Shown: positions 7,814-17,353 of the stretch, in pieces | Position numbering within the stretch: the stretch's first letter is position 1 | Layout of the letters: each line of letters opens with the position of its first letter | Source of the DNA: an uncultured bacterium | GTDB taxonomy: Bacteria > Vulcanimicrobiota > Xenobia > Xenobiales > Xenobiaceae | Assembly (NCBI GenBank): GCA_934636825.1 | Contig: CAKUBG010000006.1 | Coordinates: forward strand, 1-64,000 | Direction: 5' to 3' | Length of the DNA stretch: 64,000 nucleotides | The notes under the pieces: model-generated | The model's database searches: none | What the model was told of the DNA's origin: nothing | Seen by the model: only the letters and a program-made list of their open reading frames with translations | Translations under genes and position numbers: made by a program

Positions 7814-10561
7814 ATGCTTAGTAATTCCTCCAAATTGCAAAAAGTGTTTTCCCAAGTCGGCGAAGCGGCGACAGTCGTCGGCCTTTATACTTTGCTAGCT
7901 GTAATTTTTACTTATCCACTAGTCTTAAATTACAGCGATTATATTATTGGCCACATGGAAAGCGATGTTTGGAAACATTTGTGGGGCTTGTGGTGGGTGC
8001 GTCGCCGCTTAATTCAAGATTGCGTTTTGCCTTTGCATACTTTTTTGCTCAACTATCCTTACGGCGGCGCTCTTTATTTTATCGATTCTCTCAACGGCGT
8101 ACTTTCTGTGCCGTTGCAAAGCTTTCTTTCTATAGTGCAAACTTTTAACACGATAGTTCTTTTTAACCTCGTGTTGGCTTCTTCCGGCGCTTATGTTTTG
8201 GCTAAAGGCTTAACTGGTCACAAAGCCGCCTCTTTTGTAGCTGGAGCTATCTATGCTTTTTCTGCCTACATGGGATCGAGCATAGCTTCAGGTATTACTG
8301 AATCGATAAATATCGGCTATTTGCCCTTTTTTTGCCACTATTTTATGTGCCAATTTAGATCGCGCAGTTTTAAAGATGCTTTCTTGGCGGCTTTGTTTTT
8401 CTCTCTGAATACGCTGGGCTGTTGGTATTTCGGCACTTTTGCCGTACTTTTTGCTGTCTTTTATTACATTTGGCTGCTTTATAAGCGCCTTAAGGGAAGC
8501 GGCTGCGACTCTATTGGTTCTAAGCTCAAAACCTTTTTATCTTATAGCGGCGGCCCTCTTTTATATAGCGTTTTTCTGCTGATCGTTTTTGTAACTCTGA
8601 CGCAAAATTTGTGGCAAATTTCCGAGCATTTGCGGGTAGGTTTTGTTCTTTTTGCCGATTTGCATAATGCCATTTTCTTGCCTCTTATGTTGGCCGCCGC
8701 TTTATATGCTTGGGCCCAAGCTCAGAGCGAGCCCTCTTGGTGGCAGCGCCATCTTTATTTATGCATATTTATTGTCCAAATGATATTTAGCCAGATCTTT
8801 GGCTCGCAACTTTGGACTTGGGGCGGTTGGGGATGGCGTGGCAATTTCTTGACTTTCGCCGCAGCCGTGAGCGCCGGTTGGTTAAGCGCTGCTTTTTTGG
8901 CTAGGGCTATAATTGCTTATTGTACCTATAAAAAACAAGCCGCCGCTTCCGAGGCTGCACTCCAAGCCGAGCCCCAAAGCCGCTTGGCCTTTTTTACCCA
9001 TATGTTCACCGGTCGGCAGTTTTATCTTTGGCTTTGTCAGGCGTTTTATGTAGTAGCTTTCGGAATAGCCGGTTTAGCTTTTTATTATGGATCGGCTTTG
9101 GGGCAGGGGATAGTCTGCCGCTATTTGATAGGCTGCGTTTGGTTGGCTCTAAGCCTTTTTTTATACCGCCATTTATTGGCTCTGGCGCTAGAGCAAGCGG
9201 CCAGCTTGTCTCCCTTGGAGCGCTTTTGCTGCAGCCACTTAGCTACATTTAATATACTTGCCGGCAGCCATATCGTTTTGTTGTTGGGCTTATACGGCAG
9301 CTTGGCTAAAAATTATCCTTGTTGGCAAATATTGATTTATTGGCTGTGGGGAGCAGCCATAATTGAAAGTTTGCCTTTTATCAGCAATAAGTGGAGCCAA
9401 GCTCTGGAGCAAAGCTTGCAAAGTATTTGGCATATTTCTTTTAACGAGGCAGCGGCTTTTTATTGGCACAACTTTTTCAAAGTGCCCTTTTTTATGGTTT
9501 GCCTTTGTTTGGCTTTTATCTTGGGCCCTATGCTGGCTTTCCAAAGCACTATCAATAGCGGCGACTCTATTGTTTTTCGCGGTCGCAGCGAAATGAACGT
9601 CGGTTTGCATTTGTCGCGCCAATTTTACAATGTTATGACTATCAAAGATTTTTTAGTCGGCGGCAAAGAGCGAGCGGTGGAAAGTTACACCGTAGATCGA
9701 CTTATTCGCGCTTGTTATATCGGCTGGGCCGCTTTGTTGCTGGCTTTGAGTGGTTGTTTTTGGGGCCAAAAACGCTACGATCGCTCTTTCTGGATATTTA
9801 TCGGCCTAATTTTTATGCTTTTTGTTACCGGCCCTTTTATGTATATTAGCGACGAAATTTATTCTACTATAAAGTCGCCGCTTTATATGCTCTTTTTTCG
9901 CTATTTTCCTACTTTCGCTGCTGTTAGCATACCTTTTCGCTTCAGCATTTTGGTTATGCTCAGCATATCTATATTGAGCGCTTATACGCTGGCCGATTTG
10001 GCTCACTTGCTTGATAAAAAGGAACACGCTCTAATGTGCGCTTCTTGTTGTGCGGCTATACTTTTTGAGGTGGCCGTCTTTTCGCCTTCACCTTTTCCTT
10101 TGCCGCTTTCGGAAGCGCGTATGCCATCATATTGTCTCGATATTGCTCAAAAAGGCGGCGATTATGGCTTAATCGATTTTCCTATTCAGCGTACACGTGG
10201 CGAGCTTTTGCCCGGTGAATATTTTTTCTACCAAATCGGCCATTTGCAAGCTATTCCCAACCGCGTAGAAGGTACAATCCCTCTTTTTGTTTACCAAAAT
10301 GCTTTAACCAGCTATTTATTCATTTTGGAACATTCTCAAGGTGATATACCTTATCGCAGTCAAAAAGAGCTGGACTTGGGCTTTTCTGATTTACAGCGCT
10401 TTCGTTTTCGTTATTTGGTAGTGCACGACAATTATTTGCGCCGCCGTGCCAAAGAAAAAGTACATAATATGTTGCATTTCTATTGCGGAGCGCCTAAATG
10501 TTATCCTAGGGGAGTATACGTCTATACTATTCCCTCTATTGCCGAAACTAAAGCTCAGTGA
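7814..10561 (+). CDS. Large polytopic membrane protein (GT-C/YfhO-like)
   Basis: This 915-residue protein has well over ten hydrophobic segments. The N-terminus has a first membrane helix and then an extracytoplasmic loop with an acidic-aromatic motif (MESDVWKHLWGLWW), comparable to the first-loop acidic motif of GT-C glycosyltransferases and of YfhO-like proteins. The C-terminal ~150 residues look soluble (YGLIDFPIQRTRGELLPGEY). No closer family is recognised. It starts 21 bases after the radical SAM gene, without a clear SD, consistent with translation within an operon. A transfer reaction on a polyprenyl- or lipid-linked substrate is an inference. Confidence 0.6.
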   Translation: MLSNSSKLQKVFSQVGEAATVVGLYTLLAVIFTYPLVLNYSDYIIGHMESDVWKHLWGLWWVRRRLIQDCVLPLHTFLLNYPYGGALYFIDSLNGVLSVPLQSFLSIVQTFNTIVLFNLVLASSGAYVLAKGLTGHKAASFVAGAIYAFSAYMGSSIASGITESINIGYLPFFCHYFMCQFRSRSFKDAFLAALFFSLNTLGCWYFGTFAVLFAVFYYIWLLYKRLKGSGCDSIGSKLKTFLSYSGGPLLYSVFLLIVFVTLTQNLWQISEHLRVGFVLFADLHNAIFLPLMLAAALYAWAQAQSEPSWWQRHLYLCIFIVQMIFSQIFGSQLWTWGGWGWRGNFLTFAAAVSAGWLSAAFLARAIIAYCTYKKQAAASEAALQAEPQSRLAFFTHMFTGRQFYLWLCQAFYVVAFGIAGLAFYYGSALGQGIVCRYLIGCVWLALSLFLYRHLLALALEQAASLSPLERFCCSHLATFNILAGSHIVLLLGLYGSLAKNYPCWQILIYWLWGAAIIESLPFISNKWSQALEQSLQSIWHISFNEAAAFYWHNFFKVPFFMVCLCLAFILGPMLAFQSTINSGDSIVFRGRSEMNVGLHLSRQFYNVMTIKDFLVGGKERAVESYTVDRLIRACYIGWAALLLALSGCFWGQKRYDRSFWIFIGLIFMLFVTGPFMYISDEIYSTIKSPLYMLFFRYFPTFAAVSIPFRFSILVMLSISILSAYTLADLAHLLDKKEHALMCASCCAAILFEVAVFSPSPFPLPLSEARMPSYCLDIAQKGGDYGLIDFPIQRTRGELLPGEYFFYQIGHLQAIPNRVEGTIPLFVYQNALTSYLFILEHSQGDIPYRSQKELDLGFSDLQRFRFRYLVVHDNYLRRRAKEKVHNMLHFYCGAPKCYPRGVYVYTIPSIAETKAQ

Positions 10562-10572
10562 GGTAGGGTAAG

Positions 10573-10833
10573 TTGAACTACAAAAAATTTTCTTTGGCAA
10601 GCAAAAAGAAAATTCCACTTAGCGACAATTGGGAGATCGTTTGGGTAGCTTTGCTTTCTCTAGCCATTTTACAACTTTTTTTCGGCTTTTCGTTATCTTC
10701 CAATTCTGATTTTTATGGCACAACCGAACAGGGAGTTTCATCTTGGGCCGACGATTCTTTTACCGATAGTAATACAGAAGTGCCGGTAGGGCCGGAAAGC
10801 AGACAATTTACGCAAGAAAGGGTCGAGGAGTAG
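10573..10833 (+). CDS. Small single-pass membrane protein
   Basis: This 86-residue protein begins at TTG 10573, preceded by GGTAGGG. It has a basic N-terminus (NYKKFSLASKKKIPL), one hydrophobic helix (IVWVALLSLAILQLFFGF) and an acidic Ser/Thr-rich tail. It sits 11 bases after the large membrane protein and 2 bases before the flippase-like gene, so it is almost certainly in the same operon. No family is recognised. It may be a small subunit or anchor for the flanking membrane enzymes. Confidence 0.55.
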   Translation: MNYKKFSLASKKKIPLSDNWEIVWVALLSLAILQLFFGFSLSSNSDFYGTTEQGVSSWADDSFTDSNTEVPVGPESRQFTQERVEE

Positions 10834-10835
10834 TT

Positions 10836-11879
10836 TTGGAAGTTGATAAGGACAGGCAACCGCCGCATTTTACTTGGTCTAAACTAAGCTGGGGAAAAAT
10901 ATTTACCGGTTTGGGTATATGCTGTTGCTTAATACCTTTTTTTAATGCTTCTCAAATGTGGGATAGTTTAAAACAGCTTAGCTGGGGATATTTTTTATTG
11001 TCTCTGGCCTTATTTATGCTAGCTTCGGCTCCTACTGCTTTGGTGTGGTATGGCGTTACTATTCGCTTGGGAGCGTCTTTAAATTTTTGGCAAGCTTGGC
11101 GCATTGCTTTAATCAGTTTCTTTTGGAATAATTTAATTCCCGGCGGTGTAGCTGGCGACGTTGTGCGCGTCTGGGAAATAGGCAAATATAATTTAAATTA
11201 TGCTAAAGGAGCAGCTTCAGTTTTTATTGAGCTTTGGAGCGCTTTAGCTGCACTAATTGTCACTTCTTTGCTGGCTTGGTTTATGGCCGATCCGATTTTT
11301 GTTTTAATTGAGCAACACGAAAGAACGCTACCTATGCTTCAAGGGCTGGAAGTTTTTAGTGTAAAGTGGAGTTTACTGGCAGTTATTGCTCTAATGGTAG
11401 CAGTTTTTATTTTTGGTAGCGTCGTGCTCTTTTCTCAACATCTTTGGCAGAACTTGCGCTTGCGTTTGCTCAGTCGATTCAGTTTAGGCTCATCTTTAGA
11501 GGAATTTACGCAAGCTTGCGCCCTCATTAAAAATAATTTGGGCGGCTTTACTATAGCTGTGCTTATAAATCTACTGGCCCCTCTGTTGGAGGCGGCGGCA
11601 GTCTACGTTATTTTCCAAAAAATCTGTCCGCAAAATTTACCTTTTATTTATTTTTTAATTTTTATCCCTATTTTCAGAATTATGCTCCATCTACCGGTGT
11701 CCACTAATGGTATAGGTACTCAAGAAGCAGCTTTTGCCTTATATTGGGGAAGTGTAGGTACAGCCTTAGAACCTGTCCTAGCTTCGTCCCTTTTGATTCA
11801 TGCAGTGAAGTTAGTTATGTGCATCTTAGGGGCACTGTTGTATTATCAAAAGCCGCAAAAATCGGGTTTTTTGGCCTAG
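10836..11879 (+). CDS. LPG-synthase-TM / flippase-like integral membrane protein (UPF0104 type)
   Basis: This 347-residue protein starts at TTG 10836 with GAGGAG 5 nt upstream. It has about eight membrane segments and the family-typical central motif FFWNNLIPGGVAGDVVRVWE, plus PVSTNGIGTQEAAF near the C-terminus. This matches the lysylphosphatidylglycerol synthase transmembrane family (MprF/AglD-like), whose members translocate or modify lipids. The aminoacyl-transferase domain is absent. It completes the radical SAM operon and supports a model in which a modified lipid or glycolipid is moved across the membrane. Confidence 0.8.
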   Translation: MEVDKDRQPPHFTWSKLSWGKIFTGLGICCCLIPFFNASQMWDSLKQLSWGYFLLSLALFMLASAPTALVWYGVTIRLGASLNFWQAWRIALISFFWNNLIPGGVAGDVVRVWEIGKYNLNYAKGAASVFIELWSALAALIVTSLLAWFMADPIFVLIEQHERTLPMLQGLEVFSVKWSLLAVIALMVAVFIFGSVVLFSQHLWQNLRLRLLSRFSLGSSLEEFTQACALIKNNLGGFTIAVLINLLAPLLEAAAVYVIFQKICPQNLPFIYFLIFIPIFRIMLHLPVSTNGIGTQEAAFALYWGSVGTALEPVLASSLLIHAVKLVMCILGALLYYQKPQKSGFLA

Positions 11880-11991
11880 ATCGAAGCCAAATTGAAAGAG
11901 GTTTAATTATCACTTTCTGGAAAGTCTTACCGGGGATCGGCGGTAGCCGTGCCCTCTCAACTTGGGAAAAAGGACTTCTTGTAAAGAATAG

Positions 11992-13632
11992 ATGAGCATA
12001 AATAAAAATACATTTGGATTTGTTTTGGCAGCGGTTGCTACTTTGGGCTTAGGCTTTATGGTCTACGGCTGTGGCGACGGCGGCTCCACTACCCCCAATC
12101 CTTTGGGACCAGCTAAAGTAGTCCCCAAAGTAATATTCAATTACAATGTTTTAGCTAAGGAACTGGGCGCCAAAACAGAAATTCCCGCTAATATTGTTAG
12201 CGTAAAATATGCTTTTAGTGGCACCAATGACGCCCAAGAACTGTTTACCGACCTCGACGAAACTTACGGCTACGATTTTGATCATCAAGACAAAGCGTAC
12301 GATCAAGAAGTTATTATCGAAAACGTAGATATTAACTCTATTAAAGTTACCGCTGCCTACTACGATGAAAAAGATCAATTAGTGGCTATCGGTGTAAACG
12401 ATCTCGAGTGGGATAAAGCCACCAGTATTGCTAAAGTGGAAAAGCCCGATGTGCAATTGCTCGGCCAGGATGCTACCGCTTCCTTAAGTGCCGACAGCTT
12501 AATTATTCCTAAAAATGGCCAGGTCTATTTTACTTTTGAAATAACCCCCACTGATGGTGCTGAAGCTGTCGATATGACCGATTTGGCCATTTTCAGCGGT
12601 TTAGATGAAAAAATCTTCTCTCACCAAGAAAACGCCGCTGGTGGAGTTTATACTGGTATCGATTATGGCAAAGCTACCGAAGTTTTTGCCAGCCTTGGCC
12701 AATTCAAAGCCGATTTAGGCCAAACCGTTTTAGTTACCGACCAAAGGCCTGCCAAGATTGCCCTCGTTCCGCAGCCTATTGATGGTAAAGAAATTATCAA
12801 TCAAGAGACTCCTGACGGACGTCGCATGATGATGCTCTTTGCTGATAATGGTGTGAAATATAACACTTTCGGTCAAAAAGTTGTTTCTTATAAGACAAGC
12901 AGTGGCGACATTGAGAATTTCCCCGTCAACGAAGTGCCCTTCAAGGTAGTAGTTTACGAATATACCAATATTGAAGGCAAAGGTGACGCTCCCGCATTGC
13001 CTTTAGATATTACCTTTGATAGCAAAACTAGCGTCGAAGCTATCTACGATCTGGAAAATTACGCTTCTCCTTCAGCCTACGATGTCAATCATATGACCAT
13101 TAAAGAGCGCTCTACAATAGTTGTCGAGGAACTCAATCCCAATTGGAACGACTATAAAGTCGTGGTCAAATACGATGATGGTAGCGAAAATGGTATAACT
13201 GAAACTACCAAAATCTATGTTGGAGGCGCTGAAGCTAATCTTGTACTTTGGGATAATGAGAAGAACCAAAAATTAGAGAAAATTTTCAAAACTTTTTCTG
13301 TGTGGACTTGGGATCAACTGCGTTTAGTTGGGGAAATTGAAGTTTTTGGTAACGCTGTTTATACAGATATTCCCGAAGATATGATTCCTGCTGGCCAGTA
13401 TCCTGACGCCGTTTATCCGCCTCATTTTACCAATACTGGCGAGGTTGCTGGCACAGAATATGTTCCTCAATGGAGACAATGGCCAGAGCATTCTGGAGCC
13501 AATTCCTATGCTATTACTATACAGTATGACGATCAACACTCTCCATGGCCTGGCAATGTAAAGCTTGATTTGCAACGCCCCGAAGGCGCTACCTATCCTT
13601 ACTTTGGTGGCGTTTACATCTATAACTACTAG
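11992..13632 (+). CDS. Paralogous lipoprotein 1 of 4
   Basis: This 546-residue lipoprotein has signal peptide FGFVLAAVATLGLGFMVYGC with the lipidated Cys in VYGC, then the family tag GDGGSTTPNPLGP. Shared blocks follow: VIFNYNVLAKELGAKTEIPA, KVTAAYYDEKDQLVAIGVND, an AVDMTDLAIFSG segment, and the C-terminal DIPEDMIPAGQYPDA and LQRPEGATYP. The middle is beta-rich and suggests several Ig-like or sandwich domains, but no named domain is recognised. The SD AGGA is 17 nt from the ATG, as in two paralogues. The protein should sit on the outer side of a membrane. It opens the four-gene array and ends with its own terminator. Confidence 0.8.
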   Translation: MSINKNTFGFVLAAVATLGLGFMVYGCGDGGSTTPNPLGPAKVVPKVIFNYNVLAKELGAKTEIPANIVSVKYAFSGTNDAQELFTDLDETYGYDFDHQDKAYDQEVIIENVDINSIKVTAAYYDEKDQLVAIGVNDLEWDKATSIAKVEKPDVQLLGQDATASLSADSLIIPKNGQVYFTFEITPTDGAEAVDMTDLAIFSGLDEKIFSHQENAAGGVYTGIDYGKATEVFASLGQFKADLGQTVLVTDQRPAKIALVPQPIDGKEIINQETPDGRRMMMLFADNGVKYNTFGQKVVSYKTSSGDIENFPVNEVPFKVVVYEYTNIEGKGDAPALPLDITFDSKTSVEAIYDLENYASPSAYDVNHMTIKERSTIVVEELNPNWNDYKVVVKYDDGSENGITETTKIYVGGAEANLVLWDNEKNQKLEKIFKTFSVWTWDQLRLVGEIEVFGNAVYTDIPEDMIPAGQYPDAVYPPHFTNTGEVAGTEYVPQWRQWPEHSGANSYAITIQYDDQHSPWPGNVKLDLQRPEGATYPYFGGVYIYNY

Positions 13633-13661
13633 AACTAGCAAGTTTAACTTGCGATTATTTT

Positions 13662-13711
13662 AGGCTCCTCGATACCCAATTAAATAAAATTAGGCTAGAG
13701 GAGCCTTTTTT
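13662..13711 (+). terminator. Terminator after lipoprotein 1
   Basis: AGGCTCCTC (13662-13670) pairs with GAGGAGCCT (13698-13706), followed by TTTTTT. The loop is 27 bases. It would separate lipoprotein 1 from lipoprotein 2 transcripts. Confidence 0.75.
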
Positions 13712-13749
13712 ATACAAATTTTTGCTTATAAAGGATTGCTTTTACATTC

Positions 13750-15384
13750 ATGATTAAAAATTCTTTTGGTTTGGCTATTTTTGCAGCTACTGCTAGTTTA
13801 GGTTTAGGCTTTATGCTTTCCGGCTGCGGTGACAGTGGCTCTACTGCGCCCAACCCTTTGGAAGGCGATACTTCTTCAAAAGTAGTCTTCAATTACAGCG
13901 TTTTGGCTCAAAAGCTGAGCGCCAAAACAGACATTCCCGCTAATATTGCTAGCGTTAAATATAGCTTTAAAGGCGTTGACGAAAACCAAAAAGCTTTTAC
14001 CGATAATAGCGACAAGTATACTTATAAATTTGCTCACAAAGATCAAGCTTACGACCGAAAAGTAGCTATCAAAGATGTAAGCATCTACGCTACTGAAGTT
14101 ACTGCCGCTTACTATGATGTAAATAATGAGTTGGTGGCTGTAGGCGTCGATAAATTAGATTGGGATAAAACTACCAAAGTAGCCGAGGTTAAAGATCCTA
14201 CTGTAAAAACTGTCGACGAAAATTCGATTTTTGCCTTAACTACCGATAATTTAGTTATTTCCAAAGACGGTCAAGTAAAGCTTACTTTGGAAATAACTCC
14301 CTCTGAAGGCGATAAAGCTGTCGATATGACCGATTTGGCCACCTTTAGCGGTATGGACGAAAAAGTTTTCGCTCACTCCGAAGACGATCCCGCTGGCCTT
14401 TATACTGGCATTGGCTATGGTAAATCGGGCACAGTTTCTGCTGCTATTGGCTCTAAAAAAGTTGAACTCGATAAAGCTATTTATGTAACTGACCAAACTC
14501 CCTCTAAAATCGAAATATCTTTCCTTCCTATTGACGGTAAAGAAGTATCGGTGCTCAAAGATAGTGAGGGGATTAAGGGCGTTTTTATGTTCTATGCCGC
14601 CGATCCAGAGCAAGTGTTTGGTTTAAAAATAGCTAGCAACGACGTAGCTTACATAAAAGAGCAAAAATACAACTATGCTATAAACGAATTGCCTTTAGCT
14701 ATTTTGGCTACCGAATTTACTAATGCCGACGATAAAGGCCCCCAGCCTGACTATCCTGTAGATATTACCGCTAGCGATAAATTGTCTGTAACTACCGAAA
14801 ATACCTCAGGCGAGGAAAATTATTTAGCCATTAAAGATCATTTTACTCTCCAAGCTACCGGAGTCAATTACGACAATGAGAAAAGACTTTACAACGTAAA
14901 AGCTAAATACGATGACGGAACTTCCGAAGGTTTGACCGATCAAATAGTTGTCAGGTTGGAAGAAACTTACGGTCGTTTGGCTTTTGTAGAAAAAGAGGCT
15001 CTTGGCCGTGAGTTAACTACCGATGATATTTATGCCGGCAATATTTGGGTAAAAGCTGGCCAAACATTTGAGCATTCTTTGGTACTTAAAGGAGTAGTCT
15101 TCCTTTATAACGGCTACACCGTATTAGATATTCCTGAAAGTATGATTCCTGCCAACAAATATCCCAATTTGAAAGAGCCCAGATATTCATTCCCTGATCA
15201 AGCTACAAAATCGGTTTACGAAGTTGTTACCACTTACGAACACATTGGTTCTGGCAATAGCTATAAAATAGCTACTACAGGTTTACCTGAAGTGCAACTG
15301 ATAATGGATATTGATCGCCCCAAAGATGCAGCTTATCCTGAGCTCTGGACTCCTGTTGTACAGCACTTTGAGTGGGATAGTTAA
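13750..15384 (+). CDS. Paralogous lipoprotein 2 of 4
   Basis: This 544-residue lipoprotein has the same layout as lipoprotein 1. Its lipobox is LSGC, then GDSGSTAPNPL, followed by KVVFNYSVLAQKLSAKTDIP, VTAAYYDVNNELVAVGVDKL and AVDMTDLATFSGMDEK. The C-terminus has DIPESMIPANKYPN and IDRPKDAAYP. The SD AAGGA is 14 nt upstream of the ATG. A terminator-like hairpin precedes it, so it may be transcribed separately. Function is unknown; the conserved C-terminal (I/V/L)xRPxxAxYP tag and the conserved N-terminal third flank a more divergent middle. Confidence 0.8.
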   Translation: MIKNSFGLAIFAATASLGLGFMLSGCGDSGSTAPNPLEGDTSSKVVFNYSVLAQKLSAKTDIPANIASVKYSFKGVDENQKAFTDNSDKYTYKFAHKDQAYDRKVAIKDVSIYATEVTAAYYDVNNELVAVGVDKLDWDKTTKVAEVKDPTVKTVDENSIFALTTDNLVISKDGQVKLTLEITPSEGDKAVDMTDLATFSGMDEKVFAHSEDDPAGLYTGIGYGKSGTVSAAIGSKKVELDKAIYVTDQTPSKIEISFLPIDGKEVSVLKDSEGIKGVFMFYAADPEQVFGLKIASNDVAYIKEQKYNYAINELPLAILATEFTNADDKGPQPDYPVDITASDKLSVTTENTSGEENYLAIKDHFTLQATGVNYDNEKRLYNVKAKYDDGTSEGLTDQIVVRLEETYGRLAFVEKEALGRELTTDDIYAGNIWVKAGQTFEHSLVLKGVVFLYNGYTVLDIPESMIPANKYPNLKEPRYSFPDQATKSVYEVVTTYEHIGSGNSYKIATTGLPEVQLIMDIDRPKDAAYPELWTPVVQHFEWDS

Positions 15385-15429
15385 ACTATTTGCAAAAGTG
15401 TTTGCACAAACGAACATGGTGAAGTCCTT

Positions 15430-15499
15430 AGCTCTAGCCAATGGCCGGTATGGCTGCGAGCTATGAGCTCGCAGACGCCGGCCATTAGTGCCGAGAGCT
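15430..15499. repeat. Long imperfect hairpin between lipoproteins 2 and 3
   Basis: The palindrome pairs AATGGCCGG and CTGCGAGCT (left arm) with their complements in AGCTCGCAGACGCCGGCCATT (right arm), closed outside by AGCTCT/AGAGCT. No T-run follows, so it is not a standard terminator. It could be a processing site, an mRNA-stabilising element, or a small non-autonomous repeat. A -10-like TATAAT at about 15529-15534 lies between it and the next gene. Confidence 0.5.
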
Positions 15500-15571
15500 T
15501 TGGATGAACCTACAAACATTAAAGCTAGTATAATGAGTTAATATTTAAGAAAGGTTATTTATTAAAAAAGA

Positions 15572-17158
15572 ATGCGTAGAAATAATTTAGGTTTTGCTAC
15601 TTTAACGGCTGTTGTTGGCTTGGGGCTAGGTTTAGCAATATCAGGTTGCGGCGACAGTGGCTCTACTGCGCCCAATCCTTTGGATGGCACTTATAGTAAA
15701 GTTGTTTTCAATTATAGCGTTTTAGCTCAAGAACTGGGTGCCAAAGCAGAAATTCCCGCCAATATCGCCAGTGTAAGATATGCTTTTCGCGGTCAGAACG
15801 AAGATAAGCAAGCTTTTGTGGAGTGCAGAGAAGATTATACTTACAGATTTACCCATAAAGACAACGCTTACGATCAAGAAGTTGCCATTAAAGGTGTAAA
15901 TTTAAACACCACTGAAGTTACCGCTGCTTACTATGATGAAAATAACGAACTAGTCGCTGTTGGCGTTAATAAACTGGATTGGAACAAAACTACCGAGATC
16001 GCCAAGGTAGAGAAACCGACTGTAAAAGCTGTCGATGAAAATTCTCCTATTAGCTTTACTGCCAGTGAACATGTTGTAGCTAAAGGTGGACATACCGCTT
16101 TAAATTTGACAATTACTCCCAATGAAGAGGGAGCCGAGCCTGTCGATATAACCGCTTTTGCTTCTCTTAGCGGTATAGACGAAAAAGTGTTGGCTCCTGT
16201 AGCTGGACAGCCTGGCAATTATACCGGCGCAGAATATAGCAGCGCTTCAGGTTTACAAATCGCTGCTTCTGTCGGTGAAAAAATTAAGCTCACTTTAGCC
16301 GATCCTATTTACGTTACCGACCAAGTGCCTGCTGCTATCACTATTGTGCCTCAACCAATTGAAGGTCAAGAAGTGGCCGTAGAGGAGGCTACTGCCGAAG
16401 ATCCGCGCACTTTGCGTATGCTTTATGCCGATGAAAGTAAGTACGTTTCATTCGGCTACAAGGTAATACATTTTCCAGCTCGTTATCAGAGTGAGCACGA
16501 TTTTAACGTGGCTGTCAATGAGCAACCCATAAAAGTAGTGGTCACAGCTTATACCGATACTAAAGACAAAGGGCCTCAGCCTGAAAAGGGCGTTGATATT
16601 TCTGACGATAGCAGAATTAGTTTTGAGACCAAACATTTGGTTACTACTCCCGATGAAGGCGATCTTAATAGATTATCTGTGGAAGATGGCGTTTTATATC
16701 TTGATGGTCTCAACAAGAAGAACAATTACTTCCAAGTAGCGGCTAAATTTGATGATGGCAGTGCAGATGGCTTGACTGATTCTCTGAGAGTTTGGGTTCA
16801 GGGAGCCGTTCCTTATACACAGTTTATGGATACAGAAAGTAATAAACTCTTGTCCGCTTTAGGTTTTGAGGGGCCTAAAACATACAACTTAAAGATGGTT
16901 GGCAATATTTTTGCTTTTAGTTGCGACAGCGTGCCTTTAGATATTCCCGAAGATATGATTCCTGCCGACCAGTATCCAGAGGTTGAACCCCTTCAACCGA
17001 CCACTGATAAAGCTAAGTGCTATCAGGCTGAAGCCGGTAAAAATGGCTACGTAGTAGAATGGATTGAGCGTTTGGAAGAGACAACTAAAGTGTCTGTTAA
17101 GCGCCCAGACGATGCCAGATGGCCGGAATTTTTCTCTTTATGGCTGATGAGGAATTAA
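15572..17158 (+). CDS. Paralogous lipoprotein 3 of 4
   Basis: This 528-residue lipoprotein has N-terminus MRRNNLGFATLTAVVG and lipobox ISGC, then GDSGSTAPNPLDG. The shared N-terminal third is present (KVVFNYSVLAQELGAKAEIP; VTAAYYDENNELVAVGVNKL). The conserved C-terminal DIPEDMIPADQYPE and VKRPDDARWP follow. The SD AAGG is 17 nt from the ATG. The middle is the most divergent part relative to the other copies. Surface location is inferred from lipidation; the role is unknown. Confidence 0.8.
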   Translation: MRRNNLGFATLTAVVGLGLGLAISGCGDSGSTAPNPLDGTYSKVVFNYSVLAQELGAKAEIPANIASVRYAFRGQNEDKQAFVECREDYTYRFTHKDNAYDQEVAIKGVNLNTTEVTAAYYDENNELVAVGVNKLDWNKTTEIAKVEKPTVKAVDENSPISFTASEHVVAKGGHTALNLTITPNEEGAEPVDITAFASLSGIDEKVLAPVAGQPGNYTGAEYSSASGLQIAASVGEKIKLTLADPIYVTDQVPAAITIVPQPIEGQEVAVEEATAEDPRTLRMLYADESKYVSFGYKVIHFPARYQSEHDFNVAVNEQPIKVVVTAYTDTKDKGPQPEKGVDISDDSRISFETKHLVTTPDEGDLNRLSVEDGVLYLDGLNKKNNYFQVAAKFDDGSADGLTDSLRVWVQGAVPYTQFMDTESNKLLSALGFEGPKTYNLKMVGNIFAFSCDSVPLDIPEDMIPADQYPEVEPLQPTTDKAKCYQAEAGKNGYVVEWIERLEETTKVSVKRPDDARWPEFFSLWLMRN

Positions 17159-17226
17159 CCGTATCTTTCTGTTGTGCCCTCAAATTGTATGTTTGAGGAG
17201 CATTTTGTATAGAGTACAAGCGGAAG

Positions 17227-17297
17227 TTTTGCCATATCGGTAGTGCAGGCCTCTAGCCGCGAAGCGGATAGGCTTTCGGAGCGTCGATATGGCAAAA
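17227..17297. repeat. Long imperfect hairpin between lipoproteins 3 and 4
   Basis: TTTTGCCATATCG (17227-17239) pairs perfectly with CGATATGGCAAAA (17285-17297). An inner stem CCGC-GAA-GCGG and a GCCTCT/AGGC pairing fill the arm. The symmetrical A/T ends could allow termination in either direction, but the position and size match the hairpin at 15430, suggesting a related role in the array. Confidence 0.5.
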
Positions 17298-17353
17298 ACT
17301 GAAGCTAACATAAATATCACTGACGTTTAGGAAAGGCTTTTTAGATAAAAATA

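Noticed and set aside
11744..11995. Plus-strand frame bridging the flippase-like gene and lipoprotein 1.
   Set aside because: Half of it lies in another frame of the flippase-like gene and it has no SD. The 112-base gap itself shows nothing definite.
15430..17297. Hairpins between repeated lipoprotein genes as integron attC sites.
   Set aside because: No integron core-site sequences at the ends and no integron integrase in the window. The genes are paralogues, not unrelated cassettes.
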